Shown: positions 10,301 to 19,297, counted from the stretch's first letter. The stretch is 64,000 nt of DNA from an uncultured Polaribacter sp. (GCA_943787375.1 CALSME010000005.1:124001-188000), one strand, 5' to 3'. Made by a program: numbers and translations. Notes: generated by a model not told the origin, from the letters alone.

Positions 10301-10440
10301 TTGCTGTTGTATAATTTTAATGCAGCATTAAAATCCGCCAAAACAGTTGTGTCCACAAAAGATTGTTGCGCAAAAACGGGAGTACATGTCAGAAAAATAA
10401 GGAAGCAAGTTAAAAAGAACCTACTTAAAAAAAGCTTCAT
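7378..10440 (-). CDS. Large TPR-repeat periplasmic protein
   Basis: A 1020-aa exported protein with a signal peptide (LTCFLIFLTCTPVFAQ) and tetratricopeptide repeats from about residue 35 to 980. Repeat units can be read as YFNVGNYYFANKKAAYSLKW, FYQLGYAYYKQNDFKNAINN, AYYHLAECYLNSDKKTEALS, IRLGDSYFATSAYENAIISY and many more. The tail is short and charged. TPR arrays are protein-binding scaffolds; this kind is common in the periplasm of Flavobacteria. It overlaps the beta-barrel gene by one base (TAATG), so translational coupling is likely. The partner is inferred, not shown. It is divergent from ftsE with a 160-bp gap. Confidence 0.87.
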   Translation of the reverse strand: MKLFLSRFFLTCFLIFLTCTPVFAQQSFVDTTVLADFNAALKLYNSKAYAPALKIFGTVATTAANNTNVKSDATYYEAMCAVKLNKTDADKKVLKFVAENPTSVKKNKAYFNVGNYYFANKKAAYSLKWFQKVAPEQLSKENKKELDFKMGYALLKTNHYKLAKDRFLPLINDGKYGNDARYYYGYLAYKLEDYAVAETTLREIADNDSYKAEISYYLLDISFKAGRFNRCVAVGLKLLATANRKESPNISKIIGESYFNLQKYQEAIPYLKAYRGKRGKWNNTDFYQLGYAYYKQNDFKNAINNFNKILDEKNSVSQNAYYHLAECYLNSDKKTEALSAFKAASEMDFDLKIKEDSALNYAKLSYEEGNPFKNVALVLQGYLKAYPKSKAYDEINNLIVSSFLHQQDYLGALEYLAKNKSKNNNKLHLEVSLYRGIQLYQSKKIKEAFPFFTRAKKASNNNVSLRARYWEAEAQYQLGDYQESLGNFIRFKTAIQDLKDPEFLELNYTIGYNYFKLKKYAEAILFFEAATKQNSLAREVLEDAFIRLGDSYFATSAYENAIISYQKVIANNGVGADYAQYQIGMSYGFTDENEAKIAALHKVITTYKLSSLKDDALYQLGNTYSKINKNTEAHAAYSSLIEKHDKSIFIAKTLIRQGLLYYNDGKNDKALEKFQQIVRLFPNSPEAFEAVANARNIYIDNDNVDAYVTWVKELKFINITNSELDNTTFAAAEKKYLNTTDQEKIIASLKGYITDFPEGIHTLKAHFYLAETLYKQELFDQAIPNYTRVVSEAQSDFSEASLNKLSQIYLFKEDLDNAIPLLIRLEQEANSPTNILYAESNLMQGYYKTQVYGLAMEYAKKILEREKLDNLLKNDAQIIIARSAFKNEDFQTAKAYYAAVAKNATGALKAESLYYNAFFKNKEKAYESSNKIVQKLIADYSAYKYWGVKSYIIMAKNYDGLKDAYQATYVLENIIENFKAFDDVIVEAQTTLDKIKANEAKINRSVKQEEEIPTEEKTKN

Positions 10441-10574
10441 AGATTTGTTTTATTTCTTTAATTGAATAACGGACTTTTTTTAAATTTGTTTGATAAAAGT
10501 CATAAAAAATATTATAATAGTAATCAAAAATAAGAATAGTTTGCAATTTTTAGTTAAAAATAGAAAGAAACTTC

Positions 10575-10582
10575 TAAGTTTG
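10575..10582 (+). promoter_or_regulatory. Possible -7 box for ftsE
   Basis: TAAGTTTG matches the flavobacterial TAnnTTTG -7 consensus and lies 18 bp before the ftsE ATG. No good TTG is present 17-23 bp upstream, so support is partial. Confidence 0.35.
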
Positions 10583-10600
10583 TAAAAACTACACTGTTGT

Positions 10601-11287
10601 ATGGAAAATGCTGTTTTGCATCTAGAAAATGCAGATATTTATCAAAGAGATAACTTGGTCTTGTCTAAAGTGAATTTAACTTTAGAGAAAGGGGCCTTTT
10701 ATTACCTAATTGGAAAAACCGGGAGTGGAAAAAGTAGTTTAATGAAAACGCTTTATGGCGATTTGAAATTACAAAGTGGCATCGGAACCATTGTCGCTTT
10801 TGATTTGAAAAAATTAAAAGAAAAAGAAATCCCTTTTTTAAGAAGACAAATAGGCATTGTTTTTCAAGATTTTAAATTATTAAGTGATCGAAATGTATAC
10901 GAAAACTTAGCATTTGTATTGAAAGCTACTGGCTGGAAAGATAAAACAGCAATGAAAGATAAAATCACTGAAGTTTTAGAAAATGTGGGCATTCAAAATA
11001 AATTTTACAAAAAACCACATGAACTGTCTGGAGGAGAACAACAAAGGGTTGCCATTGCGCGCGCTTTATTAAATGATCCAGAATTGATTTTGGCAGATGA
11101 ACCCACCGGGAATTTAGACCCAAAAACATCTTTAGAAGTCATGGAATTACTCAATAAGATACATCATAGTGGAAAAACCATTTTAATGGCTACCCACGAT
11201 TATCAGTTGATTGTTAAATTTAAACAAAAAACAATTAAATGTGAAGGCGGTCAATTGTTTGAAGTAGCACAACAAGTTATTACATAA
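10601..11287 (+). CDS. ftsE: Cell-division ABC ATPase FtsE
   Basis: The ATPase partner of FtsX, which couples division to activation of cell-wall hydrolases. The 228-aa protein has Walker A GKTGSGKSS at 38-46, a Q-loop (IGIVFQDFKLL), signature LSGGEQQRVAIARAL, Walker B LILADEPTGNLD and the H-loop (MATHDYQL). The Q-loop FQDF and its length favour FtsE over a LolD-type or general export ATPase, though LolD-like proteins are close relatives. No ftsX is adjacent. Its TAA shares a base with the ATG of a GT2 gene, so it begins a three-gene overlapping run. Confidence 0.88.
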   Translation: MENAVLHLENADIYQRDNLVLSKVNLTLEKGAFYYLIGKTGSGKSSLMKTLYGDLKLQSGIGTIVAFDLKKLKEKEIPFLRRQIGIVFQDFKLLSDRNVYENLAFVLKATGWKDKTAMKDKITEVLENVGIQNKFYKKPHELSGGEQQRVAIARALLNDPELILADEPTGNLDPKTSLEVMELLNKIHHSGKTILMATHDYQLIVKFKQKTIKCEGGQLFEVAQQVIT

Positions 11288-12168
11288 TGCTATCCGTACT
11301 TATCCCAACATATAATTACAATGCACTTGCGCTCGTAAATGAACTTCATAAACAATTACTGAAATCGGAGGTGCTTTTTGAAATTATTTGTATAGATGAC
11401 GGTTCAAAGTCCTCTTTAAATCAACAAAACGAAAAAATAAACGCCCTACCCTATGCACGATTTAATGCGTTAAAAGACAATATTGGAAGGAGCGCAATTC
11501 GAAATTATTTATCAGAACAAGCGGTGTACAGTTGGTTGCTGTTTTTAGATAGTGATGTTTTACCAGCAAGTCCCTTGTTTATTTCCAATTATTTAAAAGA
11601 AGCTTCCCATAAAATAGGTGCTGTTTTTTGCGGGGGAATTCGCTATTTAGCATCCGATGAAAATAAAAAACTATTGCGGTATAAATATGGTATTAAGTTT
11701 GAAGAAATGAATGTGGACAAGCGAAACAAAAGACCATATAAGTTTTTTTTTACCGCTAATTTTTTAATTTATAAAACGCTCTTTAATAAGATACGATTTG
11801 ATGAGAAACTGATAAAATATGGACGCGAAGATTTGTTGTTTTCACTGACATTAAAGGCAGAGAATTTTCCTGTTATTCATCTTGAAAATGAAGTGTATCA
11901 CCTTGGTATTGATGCCGATGCCGTATTTGTATTGAAAACCAAACAAGCAATGGAGAATATTGTTTATTTAGCAGAAAGTGATTTGATTTTACCCAAAGAA
12001 GGGAATTTATTAAAGACGGTGTATTATTTGTCGCTGTTTGGTGTTTCTTATGCAGTCGGGAAACTCACCCCTTTCTTTGAGAAAAAGGCAATCAAAAACG
12101 CCTCAATTTTTTATTTAAATTGTTTCAAAGTCAGTTATTTATGTTCTTTAAAAAAACGTTATAAATGA
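11287..12168 (+). CDS. Family 2 glycosyltransferase
   Basis: A GT-A fold glycosyltransferase of 293 aa. The N-terminal SVLIPTYNYNALALVNEL and ICIDDGS (nucleotide-binding Asp) are followed by GRSAIRNYL and LLFLDSDVLP, which holds the metal-binding DxD-type motif. YGREDLLFSL at about residue 180 matches the ED acceptor-base region of GT2 enzymes. A hydrophobic stretch near residue 250 could be membrane-associated. Donor and acceptor are unknown. It starts on the last base of the ftsE stop and overlaps the next gene by four bases, so it is probably cotranscribed with both, which suggests a cell-surface glycan role. Confidence 0.9.
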   Translation: MLSVLIPTYNYNALALVNELHKQLLKSEVLFEIICIDDGSKSSLNQQNEKINALPYARFNALKDNIGRSAIRNYLSEQAVYSWLLFLDSDVLPASPLFISNYLKEASHKIGAVFCGGIRYLASDENKKLLRYKYGIKFEEMNVDKRNKRPYKFFFTANFLIYKTLFNKIRFDEKLIKYGREDLLFSLTLKAENFPVIHLENEVYHLGIDADAVFVLKTKQAMENIVYLAESDLILPKEGNLLKTVYYLSLFGVSYAVGKLTPFFEKKAIKNASIFYLNCFKVSYLCSLKKRYK

Positions 12169-12977
12169 AAAGAGCAGCAATCTCAAAATTGATTTATCAA
12201 AATATAAAAGACCATAAATTACAGTTGAAGAAGCAATTCTTAGCCAGTAGAAATCAAATAGGGTATTTTTATTTGGATGCCCTTTTGCCCAAAGAAATTG
12301 CTTTAGAAATTTATAATAAGTTTCCCAATATAGCGCACACTGTAGAAAGGAAGAGTTTGAGAGAGCAAAAGTTTACGGCCTATCAAATGAATGCTTATGA
12401 CGCGCTTCTAGAAGAAGTGGTATTTGCATTTCAAGATAAAAAAGTAGTACAACTCATTTCAGAAATTTGTGGGATAAAAGAACTGCTTCCCGATGCGAAT
12501 TTATATGCTGGTGGTATTTCCTTAATGAGAAAAGACAGTTTTTTAAATCCGCATTTAGACAATTCTCATGACAAAGATCGAGAAAATTGGCGGGTTTTAA
12601 ATCTCCTCTATTATGTATCACCAGATTGGAAATCTGAAAATGGCGGTAATTTAGAGTTGTGGCCCCATGGTTTGCAAAAAAAACAACTTAGAATAGAAAG
12701 TAAATTCAATCGATTGGTGGTCATGGCAACCCATCAAAATTCCTGGCACTCTGTGAGTAAAATCACTGAAAACCAAGTAAGGTGTTGTGTGTCCAATTAT
12801 TATTTTTCTAAAGAACCTGTGTTGCCTTCAGATGTTTTTCACGTCACCACTTTTAGAGGTTGGCCTTCAGAGAAGCTTAAAGACATTATCTTACAAATTG
12901 ACAACAAAATCCGATCCAGTGTACGTTATTTATTCAAAAAAGGAATTCGAGAAAACCCCCACCAATACAAAAAATAG
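12165..12977 (+). CDS. 2-oxoglutarate/Fe(II)-dependent oxygenase
   Basis: A predicted 2OG-Fe(II) dioxygenase of 270 aa. The iron ligands can be read as the HxD of NPHLDNSHD at about 124-132 and the His of HQNSWHSVSKI at about 190. The Arg of QVRCCVSNYYF should bind 2-oxoglutarate. The double-stranded beta-helix core is bracketed by GGISLMRKDSFLNPHLDN and VLNLLYYVSPDWKSENGG, as in P4H-like oxygenases. The 3' end abuts the stop of a convergent GT4 gene. The ATGA overlap with the GT2 gene suggests it hydroxylates a glycan, lipid or protein linked to that enzyme, which is inference. Confidence 0.88.
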   Translation: MKRAAISKLIYQNIKDHKLQLKKQFLASRNQIGYFYLDALLPKEIALEIYNKFPNIAHTVERKSLREQKFTAYQMNAYDALLEEVVFAFQDKKVVQLISEICGIKELLPDANLYAGGISLMRKDSFLNPHLDNSHDKDRENWRVLNLLYYVSPDWKSENGGNLELWPHGLQKKQLRIESKFNRLVVMATHQNSWHSVSKITENQVRCCVSNYYFSKEPVLPSDVFHVTTFRGWPSEKLKDIILQIDNKIRSSVRYLFKKGIRENPHQYKK

Positions 12978-14096
12978 TTAGTGTAGCTTTTCAAAAATAG
13001 CAAGTAAGTCTTGCTCTTGATGCTCCCAAATTAAATCATTTTTCGCCGCTTTTAACGCAATAGAGAAATTTTTCTCTAGGAGTTTCTCAATCTGTTTTGC
13101 TAACAGTTTTGGAGTATTGTCGGCAACTATTTCACCCACTTCATAGTCCAATACAATTTTTTTCATTTCAGGCAAGTCAGAAACCAAAACAGGTATTTCA
13201 GCTTGTATGTAATCAAATATTTTATTGGGCAAGGCAAATCGGTAATTCAATCCCAAATCCTCTTCTAAACTGACTCCTAGATCTGCCAAAGGTGTTATTG
13301 TATGCAATTTTTCAGGAGAAATTTGCCCCAATAGTTTTACCTGATTCCCTAAATTCTTCTCTGTGATTAAGGTTTTTAATTCTTTAAAAATATCTCCAGT
13401 TCCAACAATTACGAAGAGGCAATTAGGAAGCAACGCCATGCAGTCAATCATTAACTCCAAACCCCTTCCTATGTTTACTGCACCCTGATAGAGGATGACT
13501 TTTTTCTCCGAAGTATCGAATAAGAATTCGCCCCTAGGCTGGATGTTTTTAGAGATTGGAAGATTGCGGATTACCTTAAATTCCGTGGTGTATTTTTTAG
13601 CATAATACAGTGCAATACTATCGCAAACAGTATAAGCATTTTTTAAATTGGGAAGCATCCAGTTTTCCAAAAGTGTCCATATTTTCTTTACAAAAGGGCG
13701 ATGCACCAATTCAGGAATTTCCGAAAATAATTCATGACTGTCAAAGACCACTTTTTTTCTTTGCAGTTTTCCAACCAAATAATTGGGCATGAGCGTATCT
13801 AGATCATTGGCCAATAAAATTGTTTTCTTAGAGAATAAAAGGAAAAAAAACAACCGAAGATTGAATTCAGCATAAAACAAAACCCCCTTTTGAAAAAGTA
13901 GTTTGATTCTTTTTGTTGTGTAATTACGGTGAAATGGTTTACTGCTTTTGGTTTTTTTTCCAATTAATAACACCTCATAACCCCCATTATGAAGCGTATT
14001 GCATACCTTGTCTACACGTTGGTCTGTCGTGAGGTCGTTGGTTACAGAAACAATAATTTTTTTCAATATGGGTTGTTTGCTGCAATATAAAGACAA
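12978..14096 (-). CDS. Family 4 glycosyltransferase
   Basis: A GT-B fold glycosyltransferase of up to 372 aa. The N-terminal KKIIVSVTNDLTTDQRVDKV is the usual start of this group, so translation may begin at a TTG at 14066 rather than at the ATG at 14096. The C-terminal half carries ILYQGAVNIGRGLELMID, VIVGTGDIFKEL and GVSLEEDLGLNYRFALPNK followed by FDYIQAEIPV, which is the donor-binding EX7E-type region. The acceptor and sugar are unknown. It converges with the 2OG oxygenase with no gap, and is divergent from the CotH gene. Confidence 0.9.
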   Translation of the reverse strand: MSLYCSKQPILKKIIVSVTNDLTTDQRVDKVCNTLHNGGYEVLLIGKKTKSSKPFHRNYTTKRIKLLFQKGVLFYAEFNLRLFFFLLFSKKTILLANDLDTLMPNYLVGKLQRKKVVFDSHELFSEIPELVHRPFVKKIWTLLENWMLPNLKNAYTVCDSIALYYAKKYTTEFKVIRNLPISKNIQPRGEFLFDTSEKKVILYQGAVNIGRGLELMIDCMALLPNCLFVIVGTGDIFKELKTLITEKNLGNQVKLLGQISPEKLHTITPLADLGVSLEEDLGLNYRFALPNKIFDYIQAEIPVLVSDLPEMKKIVLDYEVGEIVADNTPKLLAKQIEKLLEKNFSIALKAAKNDLIWEHQEQDLLAIFEKLH

Positions 14097-14208
14097 TAAA
14101 TCATTTAAGGAAAAAATTAAAAAAAGTTATTGTATTTTTAGGGTCTTAAAAGATATAAAATTTATGTATTCTTTGTTCGAAAACGCAAAGAACTTTATCC
14201 TATAAAAA

Positions 14209-15717
14209 ATGAAGAAAGTCCTCTTTTTGATCTCGTTACTATTGATATCTTGTTCAGAAGAACCCGAAGTTATCCTAGCTACCCCGGGGGAATTGACAAC
14301 TTTTGTTTTTAAAAAATCGATCAATCCCAATTTAACAACCGATTTGGTGTTGACTTTTGATGGGGTAGATACCTTTACAGGGTCTCTAGATTACAGAACT
14401 GCCATTGAAAATTTAGTAGCTACTTTTGAAACTGTTGGAGGAACGGTGACCGTTCAAAACGTTCCGCAAATAAGTGAAGAAACCGAAAATGATTTCAATA
14501 AAGTGGTTGCCTATACTGTTTTTAATTCTGAGGGTGCCAGTCCAAGAAATTATTATATAGACATTACCTATTTTACGGGTTTGCCCATCATTTCAATTCA
14601 AACCAATGGAATTCCAATCGATTCCAAAGAGAATTATGTAGTAGGAACGGTAAGCATACAAGGGGCTCGAGAATTTGAAAACCTTGAAGAACAAGCAATG
14701 AGTATCCGAGGAAGAGGAAATTCTACTTGGTTTGGTCCGCCTAAAAAACCCTATCAATTAAAGTTTAGTGATAAAACAGCCATTTTGGGCATGCCCAAAG
14801 ATAAAAGATGGATTTTCTTGGCTGAGTATTCAGACAAGTCGCTTTTAAGAAATAAAATTTCCTTTGAATTAGGAGGCATGAGTATGCTGGAATATACACC
14901 AAAGGCTGAGTTTGCGGAGGTATTCTTAAACGACGAATACAACGGAACCTATCTCATTGCACAGAAAGCAGAAGTGAAAACCAATCGCCTCGATTTGCCC
15001 GACAATGGATATTTAGTGGAGATCGATCAATACTATCGCTTAGGAGCTGACGATGTGTTTTTTCAACCGACAATTTTTACACAAAATTATTCAGAAAACG
15101 TTTTTGCAGTAAAAGCGCCTGTTGTAGACTTTGGCAGTCCAGCACTTGCTTTGATTGAGGATCATATCAATACTTTTGAAGCCGTCTTGTTTGGAGACGA
15201 TTTTAAAAACCCAACAACAGGCTATCGAGCATACATCGATTTGCCTAGTTTTGTAGACTGGTACCTCATCCAAGAAATCGCAAAAAGTGTCGATGCCAAA
15301 TGGTATTCTAGTATCTATTTTAACTATGTGCCCGGCGAAAAAATTAAAATGGGTCCATTGTGGGATTTTGATCTTTCTTATGGCAATGTAGATTATGCAG
15401 ACTCTAGGTATTCCGAAGGTTTTTGGATCAAAGACAATCCTTGGTATGCACGTTTATTTCAAGACCCATATTTCGAAAACTTGGTCAAAGAACGCTTTCT
15501 GTATTTTTATAACAATACTGATCTTCTTTTAGGGAATCTAGACAGTCATGAAAATTATCTGGACTTAGCCCAAGAAAAAAACTATCAAAAATGGCAAACT
15601 CTTGGCACCTATGTTTGGCCAAACCCAGTTTTTTATGATACTCACGCCGAGGAAGTTACTCATTTAAAATCATGGATTTCCAATCGGATGACTTGGCTGT
15701 ATGGTCAGTTTAATTAG
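14209..15717 (+). CDS. CotH kinase family lipoprotein
   Basis: A 502-aa lipoprotein (LISLLLISCSEEP, Cys at 15) with an N-terminal beta-sandwich-like region of about 130 residues and then a CotH domain. The motifs SIRGRGNSTWFGPPKKPYQL, LAEYSDKSLLRNKISFEL, YLIAQKAEVKTNRLDLP and MGPLWDFDLSYGN are typical. CotH proteins are atypical protein kinases, first known from Bacillus spore coats; the WDFD motif is expected to bind metal. In Bacteroidota the exported members have unknown substrates. It stands alone between a divergent GT4 and the acylase gene. Confidence 0.9.
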   Translation: MKKVLFLISLLLISCSEEPEVILATPGELTTFVFKKSINPNLTTDLVLTFDGVDTFTGSLDYRTAIENLVATFETVGGTVTVQNVPQISEETENDFNKVVAYTVFNSEGASPRNYYIDITYFTGLPIISIQTNGIPIDSKENYVVGTVSIQGAREFENLEEQAMSIRGRGNSTWFGPPKKPYQLKFSDKTAILGMPKDKRWIFLAEYSDKSLLRNKISFELGGMSMLEYTPKAEFAEVFLNDEYNGTYLIAQKAEVKTNRLDLPDNGYLVEIDQYYRLGADDVFFQPTIFTQNYSENVFAVKAPVVDFGSPALALIEDHINTFEAVLFGDDFKNPTTGYRAYIDLPSFVDWYLIQEIAKSVDAKWYSSIYFNYVPGEKIKMGPLWDFDLSYGNVDYADSRYSEGFWIKDNPWYARLFQDPYFENLVKERFLYFYNNTDLLLGNLDSHENYLDLAQEKNYQKWQTLGTYVWPNPVFYDTHAEEVTHLKSWISNRMTWLYGQFN

Positions 15718-15810
15718 TCCTACACTTTTGAATTAAAAACAAACTTCAATCCTACAAATGTGACCTGTTTATAGCAACCAGGAGCAAAGACACTCCCCTA
15801 AAACTCCCCA

Positions 15811-17868
15811 ATGAAAAAAATCACCTTATTGCTTTTAATTGTAAGTATCAATTTTAAAAGTTATGCTCAAATAAATCCTGACAATATTGAAATTATAAGA
15901 GATACCTATGGCGTTCCTCACATTTATGCTGCAACCGACGTTGAGGTTGCTTACGGTTTTGCATGGGCACAGGCAGAAGATCATTTCAAACTATTGCAAG
16001 AAGCCTATATTGCCGGCAATGGAATGCTAAGCAAACACATTGGTTTAAAAGGAGCAGGCGCCGATTTCTTAGTACAGCTTATCCAAGCAGAAAAAACGGT
16101 CGACGATCAATACCATACCCTCGATAAAAAATTTATTGCTTTGCTAGAAGGGTTCACCCAAGGACTCAATGCCTTTGCCAGCAAGCATCCAAAAGAAGTC
16201 CTTCAAAAAGCACTTTTCCCACTCACAGCCAAAAAGCTTTTACGTTATACCCAATTGCAATTATTCATTTCCAATGGTGCAGATAAATTGGTAAAAGGCA
16301 TTGTAAATAATGAATTGTCATGGCCTTATGAGATTGAGCAAGACACCAAAGGATCCAATTTATTGGCCATTAGTAGAAGCAGAACCCAATCCAACGAAAC
16401 CTTTTTAGCCATTAACACGCACCAACCTTTAGAAGGCCCTACCTCTTGGTATGAAGCCCATTTAGTCAGTGAAGAGGGCACCAATATTATTGGAGCCACC
16501 TTTCCAGGATCCCCGTGTGTTTTAACAGGTGCCAATGCGTTTTTAGGTTGGACACACACCGTTAATTATCCAGACAAAGCAGATGTGTATGCTTTGGAAA
16601 TGCACCCCACTAAAAAAGACGTGTATTTGGTAGATGCAGAAGAACATACTTTAGAAAAGCACAAAGCAACAGTGCATTTTAAATTTTTGGGATTGCGAAT
16701 TCCGCTAAAGAAAACCTTTTATAAAAGCATCTACGGACCTACATTGAAAAACAAAACAGGCGTCTATGCAGTGCGAACTCCAAGTACAACCAACATCAAT
16801 GCCATTGAGCAATGGTGGAAAATGAACAAGGCTAAAAATTTCACTGAGTTTTATAAGGCATTAGAAATGAAGGCACTCCCGGGGTATAATATTGGGTATG
16901 CCGACAGAAACGATACCATTTTTTACATCTCCAATGGTAAAATTCCGATTCGAGCTGAAGGATATGATTGGACGGATGTTGTTCCCGGAAACACACGCGC
17001 TACGCTTTGGGATACCTATTACGATATTAAAGATTTGCCACAAGTGGTGCGTCCAAAATCTGGATTTGTCTACAATGCCAATCACAGCCCATTCAAATCT
17101 TCAGGAGAAGCCGACAATCCGAAGCCCGAAAATTTTGCAAAGGCAATGAATTTTGAAACCTATGACAACAACCGTTCTACACGTCTGTTGCAATTGCTCG
17201 AAGCAGAAGAACATATCGATTATGAGCGTTTCAAACGCATTAAATACGACCATCAATTGCCCACTCCGTTGCAGTACAATTTCATGGATTTGAATCCGTT
17301 GTTTACTATGAAACCGGAAGATTATCCAGCAGTAAGTGTGTTGTTGTCAGATATTAAAAACTGGGACAGAGTTACCCATTCTGCATCCTATGGAGCAGGC
17401 GCCTATGCGGTTTTGTATTATCAACTCAGACCTTTTTACGATGCTTTGGGTGCAGATAGCACCTTTACCCATGCCGCATTGTTCAGCGCATTGAAAGAAA
17501 CAAAAGCCTATCTAAAAAAACATTTTAAGAAAGAACGCATTCAATTAGGGGATTTTCAGCAATTGGTAAGAGGCGATAAGTCCCTTCCTATTTTTGGTTT
17601 GCCAGATGTGGTGACTGCCATGCGAGGCATTCCATATAAAGACGGGCGTATGAAAATAACTCACGGAGAATCTTATATTGGATTGGTACGTTTTACGCCC
17701 AACAAAACCTACTACGAATCGGTAATTTCTTTCGGAAATAGCCGCAGACCTGAAAGCCCACATTATACCGATCAGATGGATTTGTATGCCAAGTTTAAAA
17801 CAAAAACCATGTCTTTTGAGCGAGCCGAAGTTGTAAAAACTGCCATGAAAACCTATGCGCCAAAATAG
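15811..17868 (+). CDS. Penicillin acylase family N-terminal-nucleophile hydrolase
   Basis: A secreted amidase of 685 aa with a signal peptide (LLLIVSINFKSYAQ). The alpha-chain region holds RDTYGVPHIYAATDVEVAYG and FAWAQAEDHFKLL. Self-cleavage is expected at the Gly-Ser of DTKGSNLLAISRSRT (about residues 180-194), which makes that Ser the nucleophile. FLAINTHQPLEGPTSWYEAHL and ANAFLGWTHTVNYPDK of the beta chain follow. Relatives hydrolyse N-acyl groups from beta-lactams, acyl-homoserine lactones or lipopeptides; the real substrate here is unknown. The gene is intact and lies just before a frameshifted oxidoreductase in the same direction, 53 bp apart. Confidence 0.93.
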   Translation: MKKITLLLLIVSINFKSYAQINPDNIEIIRDTYGVPHIYAATDVEVAYGFAWAQAEDHFKLLQEAYIAGNGMLSKHIGLKGAGADFLVQLIQAEKTVDDQYHTLDKKFIALLEGFTQGLNAFASKHPKEVLQKALFPLTAKKLLRYTQLQLFISNGADKLVKGIVNNELSWPYEIEQDTKGSNLLAISRSRTQSNETFLAINTHQPLEGPTSWYEAHLVSEEGTNIIGATFPGSPCVLTGANAFLGWTHTVNYPDKADVYALEMHPTKKDVYLVDAEEHTLEKHKATVHFKFLGLRIPLKKTFYKSIYGPTLKNKTGVYAVRTPSTTNINAIEQWWKMNKAKNFTEFYKALEMKALPGYNIGYADRNDTIFYISNGKIPIRAEGYDWTDVVPGNTRATLWDTYYDIKDLPQVVRPKSGFVYNANHSPFKSSGEADNPKPENFAKAMNFETYDNNRSTRLLQLLEAEEHIDYERFKRIKYDHQLPTPLQYNFMDLNPLFTMKPEDYPAVSVLLSDIKNWDRVTHSASYGAGAYAVLYYQLRPFYDALGADSTFTHAALFSALKETKAYLKKHFKKERIQLGDFQQLVRGDKSLPIFGLPDVVTAMRGIPYKDGRMKITHGESYIGLVRFTPNKTYYESVISFGNSRRPESPHYTDQMDLYAKFKTKTMSFERAEVVKTAMKTYAPK

Positions 17869-17921
17869 CACCTGTTACAATTTACACACCTTCAATACCC
17901 ATTAAAAAAGAATAATTATTT

Positions 17922-19141
17922 ATGAAACACATTGCTGCTCCTTTTACATTGCCCAACGGATCCGTCTTAAAAAATAGAATTGCAAAGTCTGCAATGAGTG
18001 AAAATTTTGGAACCCGACACCATGCACCCAGTAAGGGGTTGATACATGCATATCGGGTTTGGGCAAAAGGAAACCCAGGCTTGCTTATTACTGGAAATAT
18101 AATGGTAGATTCCATGGCATTGGGGGAAGCCCGCAATGTGGTTGTAGAAGATTACAAAGATTTTGAGCTGTTAAAACAATGGGCAAAATCTGTAGAAGGA
18201 ACCGGAGTACATCTTTGGCCTCAAATAAACCATCCAGGAAGACAGGCCTTTGCAGCCATTAACAGAGAAATCGTAGCACCTTCTGCTGTACCCCTTAAAA
18301 TGGGCGGTGCTTCTAAAATGTTTAAAATGCCTACAGCTTTGACGGAAGAAGCGATTTGGGACATTATCAAACGTTTTGGAACCACGGCAAGAATCATGAA
18401 AGAAGCGGGGTTTACAGGCTGTCAAATTCATGGTGCTCATGGGTATTTGGTCAGTCAATTTTTATCACCCAACAGCAACATCCGAACTGATCAATGGGGA
18501 GGATCTTTGGCCAACAGAGCGCGCTTTGTTTTAGAAATTTACCGAGAAATTCGCCGTCAAGTAGGCGCTGCCTATCCCATAGGCATTAAGATTAATTCTG
18601 CAGATTTTCAGCGAGGAGGTTTTACCGAAGAAGCATCGATGGAAGTCGTTCGATTCTTGGAAATGAAGGCATTGATCTCATTGAAATTTCTGGAGGTACC
18701 TATGAAAAACCTGCCATGATTACTGGAGATCGAAAGAAAAGCACCGTTGCACGCGAAGCGTATTTTTTAAGCTACATCGAGAAAGCACGAAAGCTTACAA
18801 AAACGCCTTTGCTCTTAACAGGAGGATTTCGTTCGGTTGCTGTTATGGACAAAGCTTTGGAGGAAGGAAATCTCGATGTGGTTGGTTTGGCCAGGCCCTT
18901 TTGTTTGTACCCGAATTTGGCAAATCAAATTTTTAATGGGTCTGTAAAACGTTTCGAGGCACCAATTCCGAGTATTGGAATCAAATTTCTCGATAAACTT
19001 GGTGGCGTTGAATTGCCTTGGTACGAACTTCAAATTCAACGTCTTGGAAAAGGAAAATCGCCCAAAAAAAACCTACCGGGCATCTTGGCCTTTTGGTTTA
19101 GTTTGAAGAGTTTGTTTTTTAAATCTTTTAGGAAGAATTAA
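17922..19141 (+). pseudogene. Old Yellow Enzyme-type NADH:flavin oxidoreductase, frameshifted
   Basis: Two frames together make a full OYE-type FMN enzyme. The first (17922-18719) holds VHLWPQINHPGRQAFAAI, GCQIHGAHGYLVSQFLSP (substrate-binding His pair) and QWGGSLANRARF. The second (18716-19141) holds the C-terminal barrel with TGGFRSVAVMDKAL and DVVGLARPF. Reading shifts at 18661-18663: adding one A to the AAA run restores LENEGIDLIEISGGTYEKPA. So one base has been lost in a short homopolymer, either a real mutation or a sequencing error. No stop or other damage is seen elsewhere in the gene. It ends at a terminator 50 bp downstream. Confidence 0.88.
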
Positions 19142-19189
19142 AAAAGAAAAAGATCCATACGCAACTGCTGCGGTATCGTATTTTATAAA

Positions 19190-19219
19190 ATCTATCACAA
19201 GTCTGTGGTGGATTTTTTT
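19190..19219 (+). terminator. Terminator after the oxidoreductase
   Basis: ATCTATCAC and GTGGTGGAT pair (9 bp with two G-T pairs) around AAGTCT and run into seven T residues. It closes the operon of the oxidoreductase gene. Confidence 0.75.
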
Positions 19220-19297
19220 GTGCGCTAGTAGTTCGTTTTGGTAATTTTAGATTGAAGTATTACTTTCTTTTTAAAATTAACATACATTTACTTTTTC

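Noticed and set aside
17922..19141. Programmed frameshift in the OYE gene
   Set aside because: The slip site is a plain AAA run with no stimulatory hairpin or heptamer, and the OYE family is not known to use frameshifting.
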